From NCBI GenBank assembly GCA_037178625.1, contig CM074142.1, positions 2,046,001-2,110,000 on the forward strand: 64,000 nucleotides of DNA, given 5' to 3'. A model generated the notes under the pieces. The model was not told the DNA's origin. It did not search any database and worked only from the letters and a program-made list of their open reading frames with translations. The position numbers and the translations under genes are program-made. Source of the stretch: Skeletonema tropicum (Eukaryota > Bacillariophyta > Thalassiosirophyceae > Thalassiosirales > Thalassiosiraceae). This document shows, piece by piece, positions 55,355 through 64,000 of this stretch; the stretch's first letter is position 1, and every line of letters starts with the position of its first letter.

Positions 55355-56902
55355 TCAAGTCAAACTTCTTCGACTGTTCCCATGCCTCAATCTATTCAAT
55401 CTTTTCTTCTCTGCATTTCTGATACATCCCGGACAACCATCATCTGGAAATCCACATTTGTAGCAATCATCGCAGACATTCCGGAGTTGACATCTTCCAT
55501 GTTCAAAGTAAATTGTTTTCCGACATCCGCAACAGTCACGTACATGTAATGATCTTTCTACTTCCGACTCAATCTCCCAGCATTTGTCACAGTATGATCC
55601 TTTGCACGTTTCACAGGATCTCCAATAATCGGTACAATTGTAACAGACGTTACAATCACAGCCATCACAATGTCCAATGTTGGGATGATGATCAATTCGA
55701 TACCTACAATCACTATTATCCTTTCCGCAATCTTCACACCAGAGCTTATCGCATTTGTTGCATTTACTGCAGCACTTGGAATTTGACACGCAATCGCTAC
55801 AAAAAGTCTTAGGGCAACCTAAGTTGGGGAGACGAGGATCTGGGAGACGAGGATCTGGGTCACAATCCTGGAAATCTTCGTCACAATCAAAGCAAAGGCG
55901 GACATTACAGCCAGCACACTTCCGGCTTTCGTCTCCTAGACAGTCGTTGCACCATGCATCTTTGCATTGATGACATTGTCTTTCCTCTGTGTCGCAGTCA
56001 ACACATATTTTTCCAAATCCAATTGCGCAAAGGCTACAATCACGAAAAGACTTGGCGCAATCGAGACCCCTGCAACAGCTCTCCGGGGCCTCCTGCGGGC
56101 AGCAGCTGCAATGATCAATAGCGCCTACGCATTCAAAGCAGTAAGACTTTTCACACGTACTGCAATAGGAAAGCATTCTTTCACCATCTTCAGTCTCACA
56201 GTAGCTGCAATAGTGATTCAAGCATTTACAGCACAATTCATCCACATCCACACGTTCATTGCAGTCTTCATTTAAGCAAGTGAACTCGGTACGATTATTC
56301 CACATACGATAAAAACGACGATAAAAGCGGGGGGAATCCGAATCTGATAAATCATGCCATTTCTGGGGGAATTCGATGTGTTTCAGTTGGCAGCCCTCTT
56401 GGGTGATGATACTATCGATAATCGGCATCACATCTTCAAATGAAATCGGTGGCGCTGGATCTAGAACTGGACTTTTATGGTAGGGAACTAGGCCGAGATC
56501 AATCTGTTCGATTACTGTCGATCCACGTAGCGGCTCTAATCCAGTGCCGGTGATGTTTGTGCAATTAGTTAGCCTCAATCTTTTCACGTTGTTGACGGCA
56601 TCGATGCACAGCAGCCCTTTTTCGATATCATCATCTGATAGCTTCGCTGCCAACTCCTTTTCCATCCCCTCAAAATCGAGAACGTCCCATTGATTGCCAA
56701 GAATGGCCAAGCTTCTCTCACTGGGTGAATTTTCATTTAACGCGATGACAAACAAAAATTTGAATGGCTTGGCTAGAAAAGTAGCTGCATGCGCTAATAT
56801 TCCGCTCGGTAGATCGGCTAGTCGTATGATGCCTTTAGGTGAGCTATCGACGGCGGATAACCGCCTCCGTTTCATATTGGGAGAGGGTGCTTCGTCCGTC
56901 AT
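55355..56902 (-). CDS. F-box/LRR-like, cysteine-rich repeat protein
   Basis: 515 residues, MTDEAPSPNMKRRRLSAVDS. Residues 26-50 (IIRLADLPSGILAHAATFLA) resemble an F-box. An LRR-like part follows (NNVKRLRLTNCTNITGTGLE, STVIEQIDLGLV). From about 205 to 500 there is a long run of C-x2-C pairs, often CxxC-x(4-6)-[FYW]C-x2-C (for example CTNCTDYW-type CETCKGSYCDKCWE), which should bind many zinc ions. A short duplication (DPRLPDPRLPN) sits near residue 345. The C-terminus is basic. An F-box would link it to SCF ubiquitin ligases, but this is inference. A decayed paralog lies 220 bp upstream on the same strand, so the family arose by tandem duplication. Confidence 0.75.
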   Translation of the reverse strand: MTDEAPSPNMKRRRLSAVDSSPKGIIRLADLPSGILAHAATFLAKPFKFLFVIALNENSPSERSLAILGNQWDVLDFEGMEKELAAKLSDDDIEKGLLCIDAVNNVKRLRLTNCTNITGTGLEPLRGSTVIEQIDLGLVPYHKSPVLDPAPPISFEDVMPIIDSIITQEGCQLKHIEFPQKWHDLSDSDSPRFYRRFYRMWNNRTEFTCLNEDCNERVDVDELCCKCLNHYCSYCETEDGERMLSYCSTCEKSYCFECVGAIDHCSCCPQEAPESCCRGLDCAKSFRDCSLCAIGFGKICVDCDTEERQCHQCKDAWCNDCLGDESRKCAGCNVRLCFDCDEDFQDCDPDPRLPDPRLPNLGCPKTFCSDCVSNSKCCSKCNKCDKLWCEDCGKDNSDCRYRIDHHPNIGHCDGCDCNVCYNCTDYWRSCETCKGSYCDKCWEIESEVERSLHVRDCCGCRKTIYFEHGRCQLRNVCDDCYKCGFPDDGCPGCIRNAEKKRLNRLRHGNSRRSLT

Positions 56903-57121
56903 GGTTGATACATCATAAGCAAGTCATAAAAGTGAGTAAGTATGATCGTAAAAGTATCAAGAAGCGCGCAAATTTGTGTCTCTCCTGTGTCGACGCGTCG
57001 GGAGTTTGTCAGTATTAGTAAAACAGTTTGCAACTTACTCCAAGACGGAGATGATAATTTGGGAAGATGTTGGACAGAGAGGAAAGCAGTTCTTTTCTAA
57101 AGCTGTCGTCTTCCTAATCTG

Positions 57122-58207
57122 TCATTTTAAGTTCCTTGATTTCAGCTCTTTGATCTCACGCTTCAGCTCTTCCAATTCAACCTTCAACTGTTCATTTTCT
57201 TCTTGCAATTGCTTATGTGCTAAACTCTCACTACCCAGGTAAGGGGCAATTTGTTTGATGCAATCTGTTCAATCCTGTTGTCCATCTTTAAATTTTTTCA
57301 ACCGACACAGCTTGCAACATTTGTCTCGGCACCAATCGCACTTGTATAAGCATCATTGCATTGATAGCAATAGCATTTATGGCAATGCTCACATTTATAG
57401 ATATCATCGCCTCTTTCAACACAATCCGAGCAGATGTTTCCATCGCATTCATAACAAGGAAGTTCGTAGCAATCATCACAGCTTTTGTTCCCACAATAAG
57501 AACAGACAGTCATGTCCATGCAGTCTGCGCAGTAATCTCGTCTGCAACTGCAACAGTCGGTTATCCTGGTTTTTGTATTATCTCCATCAGTTTCGCAGAT
57601 GTAGCAGTAGTGTTTCAAACATCCGTAGCAGGTGTGGTTTTGGATTCCATAAGAGTGACAATAAAAAGTTTGAACCCACTCGTTTCCATCAGGAAGTACT
57701 TGATTGCATCCCAAGCAGCTAATTACTTCCCTGTTGCTCAACGTTTGTTTATACCTTAAAACAAAGGCATGGAAGTTAGAGTCGACAGTTCCCTCAAACA
57801 TGTTCCGCGTCGCCAGAAATAAGGAAATCGAAGATATAGCAACGCACAGCCCTCCCTTGCAATTATGCTGTCCAAAATGGGCAGCACTGATCGCACGACA
57901 ATGATGGCGCTGGATCTAAATTTTTATTACCACTGACGAGGCTGAGATCAATCTGCTCGATTACTGTCGATCCATGCAGCGGCTGTAATCCGGCGCCGGT
58001 GATATTAACACAATTTCTCAACTTCAATCTTTTAACATTATTAACGGCATCAATACACAGCAACACCTTCTCGATATCATCGTCAGTGATCTTCGCTGCC
58101 AAGTACCTTTCAATCTCTCCAAAATCGAGAGTGCCCCATTGATTGCCAACGATGGGCGTGCTCCTCTCATTGGATGTGACATCTAATGCGACAGCGAAGA
58201 GCGCCAC
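57122..58207 (-). pseudogene. Decayed paralog of the F-box/LRR-like cysteine-rich gene
   Basis: The frame 58207-57863 repeats the paralog's NQWGTLDFGEIERYLAAKIT, VNNVKRLKLRNCVNITGAGL and STVIEQIDLSLV. A frameshift near 57890 leads into VLPILDSIIAREGCALLYL, and another into 57801-57298 (CYGCLKHYCYICETDGD, CSYCGNKSCDDCYELPCYEC). A third shift and a TGA near 57260 precede a coiled-coil tail (QLQEENEQLKVELEELKREI) ending near 57122, which the intact paralog lacks. The N-terminal F-box part before 58207 is missing. It is therefore a pseudogene with a different C-terminal end. Confidence 0.7.
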
Positions 58208-59114
58208 CGTTTACTAGATAGCATTTTTTATTGTGAAACTTTTTTATTCTCAGCACTTTTTATACCGCTGCAGCATCTTTTATTCCTCATTCCGCATCTT
58301 TAAGTTCCCTGCCGCATACCCCCTTCCTACCCCCTTTTGACTTCCGACCATAACTATGCCAATAATAGTCCGATTCTTATGGTTCAAAGACCAATAACTT
58401 TCCATTTAGTGAGTTTAGAACGCCTCTGCAACGTGCCATGGTGGTATTCCGACCATTCCCCGAGATATTGGGGGTACTAGTTCAGTATCGCTGACATCGG
58501 CCGGCGGCGGTGCTCGGCCATCACGCATCACACACTAACAAAAAACATCTCCACCATGACGAATCCGACGGCAAACCATGGTAATATCGGACCGACACCC
58601 CCATAATCATAAATTACAACACTCTCTCCAACCCAATTTTTTGTGCAGATTCCGATTCTGTAAGCGGCGGCGGCCGAATCGAAGTCGTTGTGATGGTATA
58701 CGGCTCTAACCTACGAAGACATGAAATCCGCACATGCCGGGCAACATCATAATATACTCATATTTAATACAATTCGGTAATTTAATAGCCATGGTGCATG
58801 ACACACTCCTTCTATATATTATGTTAATGGATATTTATTATCAGTTTTATTAATTACATGCCAATTTCACGTAATAATGGAGTAGTAGGTCGAATCATCC
58901 TCTGTTGTTTTGATGCCATCCGTTAGGAATGGTGTTGTTAGCAGTCGTATAATACCCTGAAACCACTGTATAATGCTCACAACAGATGGCTATTGGTGTT
59001 GTGTGGTGAAAGGGTCCCCAACTTACAGGGTGAATACACTTAATATCACTTCAAATACTCGTGTATGTGATGGCATTGGGCTCCTCATTTCCCCCAAAAA
59101 AATGCTATTTCCCA
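58208..59114. other. Intergenic DNA left of R copy D
   Basis: No gene seen. The last bases before R are TTTCCCA. Confidence 0.4.
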
Positions 59115-60613
59115 ATGAAATGGTGCGCGCGGCGATTTGTGACTGCATGTTGTGTATGGTGTGTAGTGCGGCGCGGGCCCTCGGGGCCTGTTTTTTTTTT
59201 GTGCAATGTACCCGTCTATAAATTTGCTCTGCAATGCTTGTTGTTGTAACATAAATGTGTCATGATGACAAAATTATTCTGTGGATTTCGTGTTGGATTT
59301 TTTTTTGCAATGTATCCGTCTATAAAGTTGCTCTGCAATGCTTGTTTAATAACATTCTTATAACAGAAACGTTTTATAGTACATACTCACTTACTTACTT
59401 AGAGCCGTTCCAAGCAAAATTGCATCGTAGATGCATAAGATTTTGATAGCAGCTAACAAAAAAGTGCAGCGCGCTTTCCGAGCACAACTGCATGCATGCA
59501 TGTTTTTTCGTTCGACAGTCAGTATCTAACATCATAGCCGCTACTCTCATAGCCACCACGTTGCACAAACCCTACCAATAGTAATATCCAGTGAACTATA
59601 TCGCAGACAACACCCTTTGCAACTATTCAGCCGCAGGGTTTTATTATTACAACTGTCTACACCGCATAAATAAATGACTAATACATGCTACATAAATGTC
59701 ATTTCTGTCTATGATGTTGCTATTTTTATCCAGCCTATTGCAATATTATGGACAATAAATAGCCGACACTTCTTATATATAATAATGTTGATGAGTTGCG
59801 GTCTTTAGAGCCGCTCGATCCGCCGTCTACAGGCTTATTGTTGTGTTAGAGTGTCAAATTATTTATGCAATTTTGTGCACATCTTGTGTCCTTGGTATTT
59901 TGGAGGTGTGGGGGGGCTTTAATGGTCATTCCGAGCAACCAGAATCTCACTTCATATTATCATCGGCGATGGGTAGCGGAGGGGTAGTGCCTATAGATGT
60001 TTATCATCTTCGATGGGTGCAGGGAAGGTGGTTGTTTTCATTTCAAATCTCAATGAAGTGGATTGCAATGATATTATCTCCACCCCTACAGCAGCCGAAA
60101 CGCCACACTGCTGCGAAAAAATCGCCATAATGTCGTTTAAGGGATGGGCCATCGATACCTTATGAAATATACTCATGGACTGAGATAGGCGGCCATACTA
60201 GGGGTGCCATTGTAGGCCATTGTGGTGGCATCTTTTTCTCTTTTTCTGCACGATCATCGATCATGCAAAAACCGAGTTGGCTTTTTGACGAAATAATTTA
60301 CCGATCGCGTTTGACAGTACTTTATACCGATCGCGTTTTACATATTCTCAAATATATGACGTCACTTGTTCCTCTCCTAACTTCAACGTGTCAGCTTCTC
60401 TGCTGGCAGGAAGAACATGTCGCCATCGGTGACTTTTCCGCGCAGCCACTCATCGACTATCATGCTACGGAACACCACATGCAATTAGAAGAGTGCATAA
60501 ATAATAATGAGTGGCTTGCGTATGACATTCCTCGCACGCAAATCAATATCTTAAATATGTGACCATTACGGACCGGCATAACCAAACCACGAACAAAATT
60601 GACCGTATAAAAT

Positions 60614-62980
60614 ATGCACACTTCAAGAGAGAAAGCGCAGCAACAGCAACCATCCTCTTCCGACGTGAACAGCAAGAGCGCTCGGAAGGGTGTTAGATGC
60701 TCATTTCTGTCTATTCGTCAAATAATTTACAAAGTCCAATGGCCGAAAGTGCGTGTAGGCGATCATATCTTCCGCGAAATAGTAGAATTACAATCATCGC
60801 GCAATCCATGCTTCGAACACTCTACTGATCCACATACTCTTCTGAGGCTTGTTCTTTCCTCTTGCAATATGCGTGAACTAAAACATGTATTGTCTGAGCT
60901 AGGATGCGTAATGGATCTATATCGCACCAGACAGGAACAATTATCTATCGCTTACAATGTCATTTCCAATCGCAACGTTACCTGTAACGGTTCAAGCTCG
61001 GCTCAGTTCTACAAATCGGATGCAGAAAGCAAAGCTGGAATAATGAATTATGGCCGTTGTGTAAATAACAGTCATAACTTGCAGTCGTTGGCTGCTCCAG
61101 AGTGTTCCAGCGTATTGTCTAATGGGTAAGTCCGAAAGTGTATTGTTAAGATGAGCTGAAATTGGAAGAAGCGTCTTATGTGATTCAGAATTTTATGTAT
61201 AAGCGAAACGCTTAACACTGCGTAAAACATTACGTAGAGTGATCGTACGAACATAGAAAGGATCGCTCATTCATCTACATTTAAGTCGCTTTTTGCTGTG
61301 TGGTATTAACCTTCCATAGAGTTCATGCCAAAAATAAAATTGTGATGTATGCAAATTTATTTTAAACTTGAACTGGTATTGTTTCTCCCATATGAATGTC
61401 GTCATGTCAAAAACTAATCACTTATCCTTACTTATCCCTATTTTCATTTACTTCAGCAATGGCGGTGTGACAGCGGGCAACAAAAAAGATGTTGTCGACA
61501 ACAACAAGAACGAGCATGATATACCTCTTCTGCAGACAAAGCAAGGCGATTGCATCTCTCCCGCTCATGTTAGATGCACTAACTTTGAGCAGGCAGAAGC
61601 ATTTGATGCATCATGCAAATCATGGAGATCATGCGATAATAATAATGATTATGACGTTGTCGAGCAGGCGAGTTCTTTGTTAAAGTTAAAGCAATCATCA
61701 AAAAATTATGACATCGAACAGCAGTGCCCTAAAGAGAGCAATGGTAGTGCCGCAACTCCAGTGAATACTCATCATCCGTCTGAAACGGACATACCAGCGT
61801 CTACTCCTTCTGATGAGGAGTCAGCAGTTGACCCAACTAATCTTCCGGCGTTGCTGTATCATGCTGGGGAACAACCTGCTACTGTTCGCGCATATCGCCG
61901 CTGCTCAGAAGATCGCAGTCTTGTGGGCCGCCAAACCATTCGCGATCATTTATATGATTCTCCGTCTACCAGTAGACTTCCGCGCAGCTGTCTCGACCGC
62001 CTGTTTCATGAGTCTTCTGGTTCTACCGTGAAGGATTATCCGTGTCGTAATGCTACTTCGGTTGCTAGACTGTCAGGAGAACGTGATAATGATGGCACCA
62101 ATATGGGTGTTGGTAATGTTGATAACGCCCCCTTGGAAGCAGACGATGCTGGTGTATTTCGTAGCAATAATGGCAATGCAGCTCGGCCAGTTGGAGTTGG
62201 AGAAATTCCACAGAACACAAAAGCGTCTGGAACTATTGGATCTATGTTGGGAGAGCTGTCGGAAAAGGGAATCCAACGGTGAGTGAATGTAGAAATGTAT
62301 TCTTGAATTCGAAATATAGCATGGCACTGATCAATCATCCCTCTTTACACAAATTTGCAATCACTCCACTCCACCACTCCACTCAGCACGTGCCAATACC
62401 ACCCTACACTCACATCTGCAACAAGGGATGCTGTACTGCCACGTTCATGCCCCTGCAAATTGCATTCGCAATCACAATACACCGCTGCCAGGGCATGGAG
62501 GCCGGGTTCGGCAAGGACGATCGATGGAATCGCATGGTGATAGATCCGTCAGATGAGCTCTGGGAGAGAAGCCAGTGCCTTGGGACAGGATACGTTGCTA
62601 CCAGCAGGGGCAAAACACTTGGTTCCAAAAATGTTATGCACCCGACGGATAGTGCCATTTATTGGACAGGGCCGAGCGTGTCTGTAGAACGGTTACACAA
62701 TTGCAAGACGAACCAAGATGGCCAACTCTGCAAACTCTTCAAGAAGCGGGACAAATGGGTCAAGTACCTTGACGGCAAGGCAGAAGAAACCAAGACAAGA
62801 TACAACAAAAGAAAGCTTGATGAAATGACGAAAACAACTTATCAAAAGGCAGTGAGTGGTACTTTAATAAAGAATAGAGAGGACCTGACGAACCGCATCA
62901 CCGAAATCATAACCAGCCCAAACAAAAAATGGAAAGAAACGAAGAAAGAATACCAATTGCCACGCGATTATTTTGCCTAG
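60614..62980 (+). CDS. R gene, copy D, with captured helicase 3' exon
   Basis: Exon 1 60614-61125, intron with GTAAGT...CTTCAG, exon 2 61457-62278, intron GTGAGT...CTCAG, exon 3 62387-62980. Exons 1 and 2 give about 444 residues with a Gln/Ser N-terminus, a helical part (MRELKHVLSELGCVMDLYRT) and an Asn/Asp/Ser-rich region ending GSMLGELSEKGIQ. Exon 3 is the PIF1-type helicase end. Exons 1+2 total 1,334 nt, phase 2, whereas the helicase frame starts in phase 0, so the two parts do not fuse in frame. The intron-exon border (AATCCAACG|GTGAGT, CAG|CACGTGCCAAT) is the same as in the gene at 3009-4793, which shows that a helicase segment was taken over together with its intron. Confidence 0.6.
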
Positions 62981-63009
62981 TGGACGATACAATGCGATAT
63001 TCACAACTT

Positions 63010-63047
63010 GCATGGAAAATAAATTTGTCTTCAAGACAAATTTATTA
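63010..63047. repeat. Perfect palindrome of about 30 bp in R
   Basis: AATAAATTTGTCTT/CAAGACAAATTTATT, present in all R copies (also near 24555, 25560 and 34100). It could form a cruciform or an RNA hairpin. Confidence 0.8.
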
Positions 63048-63472
63048 TCAATCGCGGCAACATGACAAATTAACGACAATCAATAAAGGATACAACAAAG
63101 GGAGAATATTTCTCGTGATGAAGAAACATGTCACCTATAATGACAATGTACCTGTATTTCTTTCTGCAATTGACGGTATCCTCGACAGATATAGCCAATC
63201 AATTTCTGTAAAAAGCGTCTTTAAGCCAGGTACTTCTTGCTTTCTACGTAGGAACAAGTACAAATCCTACAGCGGTATGGTCTACAGAGCCTCTACGTGT
63301 CCACCAGGTAAACTTTCTCACTAAACAGCTACTATACTGATTCCTACCAAGATCCCTGTAGAAAAAAGTTTGGAAAAAAATGGAGAATTTGTGACCATAA
63401 GGGGTTGGGCACCTCCCGGCCCCGTTATCGACACTTCACTGCGCATGTTTCGACCCGGGGCCCCGAGGGCCG

Positions 63473-64000
63473 ACTAGTCTAATATTGTTGTAGCCGCAAT
63501 GAAATAGAGATATCTGGCGCAACCACGTTGATTGTTATATTATAGTCATCACCTCACAGACTTTTGGCACCCTCTCATTTCATTTTCTGTCAGATATATG
63601 CATTCTCCTTTTTGATGTATTTTGTGGAAATTATCAATTTTCAACTACTGTATTCACCATGCCACTACATGCGCCATAGAACGCCCCGACACACTCTAGA
63701 GGGGATCGATCGCCGCTTAATAGAATATAGATGGCGTCTGCAAACCAGTTCAGTGGCAGAGCAGCTCCAACTATTCATCTGAAGACCATATTGGAAGTGC
63801 ATCATCACACCGATGTCAAAGCGCAATTTTCCGGCACCTCTACTTTGGTGTCATAATAAGTAGCGATGGCGTGGATCGATGTCCACCTGAGGACACCACT
63901 TCATAGAAAGGCTATTGGAGAGAGAGTTGCTGCAGTTGGGCTGTCTAATTTTATGTGTAGCTAGTGTTGTTGATGTCGGCACGTACGGGGTCGAGGTGCG
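63473..64000. other. Right flank of R copy D
   Basis: Begins ACTAGTCTAATATTG. No gene supported; a 72-codon frame at 63564-63782 has no recognisable feature. Confidence 0.4.

Larger units (their letters stand above)
59115..63472 (+). mobile_element. Repeat R copy D (complete, uninterrupted)
   Basis: 4,358 bp from ATGAAATGGTGCGCGCGG to CCCCGAGGGCCG (then ACTAG). This is the cleanest reference copy: left motif GGGCCCTCGGGGCC about 75 bp inside, right motif GGGGCCCCGAGGGCC within 5-8 bp of the end and in inverse direction, two direct repeats of about 45 bp near the left end, the R gene, the helicase exon, a perfect 30-bp palindrome and a last frame ending PPGKLSH. It keeps the empty Ginger target CAACTGCATGCATGCATG at 59487-59504. 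No transposase of its own is recognised. Confidence 0.92.

Overview
This is a nuclear window from a eukaryotic alga, most likely a centric diatom. The reasons are short GT-AG introns, a diatom-style heat shock factor, a spliced prefoldin subunit 6, copia and Ty3/gypsy retrotransposons, and families of cysteine-rich secreted proteins. A B9D1-like ciliary transition-zone gene also fits a lineage with flagellate sperm (centric) better than a pennate diatom. The species assignment is inference; no rRNA or organelle marker is present. About two thirds of the window is mobile or repeated DNA.

Left part (1-12 kb). A copia-type retrotransposon on the minus strand enters from the left edge (gag 1124-2914; a pol frame without ATG at 1-1172 carrying membrane-like segments before the protease motif). 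Next to it is a broken, spliced PIF1-type helicase C-terminal gene (3009-4793). At 5987-10211 lies a nearly perfect 2 x 2,026-bp palindrome with two divergent copies of one unrecognised gene, followed by small tandem repeats and a long hairpin.

Centre (12-40 kb). This is a nest of insertions in a tandem pair of cysteine-rich micro-exon genes. Paralog 2 (38660-39901) is nearly intact. Paralog 1 (32455-38123) has a 4.45-kb repeat (called R here; copy C) in its first exon and a 20.4-kb Ty3/gypsy element (12045-32454, 340-bp LTRs with two differences, CTAAG target duplication) directly after its stop codon. The gypsy element itself holds R copies A (forward) and B (reverse). R-A is split by a 7.75-kb Ginger-type DNA transposon (13261-21013, TGTTAG...CTAACA ends, CATG duplication) that encodes an integrase-like transposase with a C-terminal Ulp1 protease and a second large protein. 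R copy D is at 59115-63472. R has offset inverted motifs like a Helentron, and three of its four copies carry a PIF1 helicase 3' exon that the fourth lacks.

Right part (40-64 kb). A 1.04-kb element with 290-bp inverted repeats made of a 10-bp minisatellite (40035-41075) is followed by host genes: prefoldin subunit 6 and B9D1 facing each other, a 3.35-kb inverted-repeat element with decayed genes just upstream of B9D1, a heat shock factor, a decayed RecQ-like helicase, a small diatom-type hypothetical gene, and an intact plus a decayed copy of an F-box/LRR-like cysteine-rich protein. Coordinates of splice sites were read by eye and should be taken as predictions.
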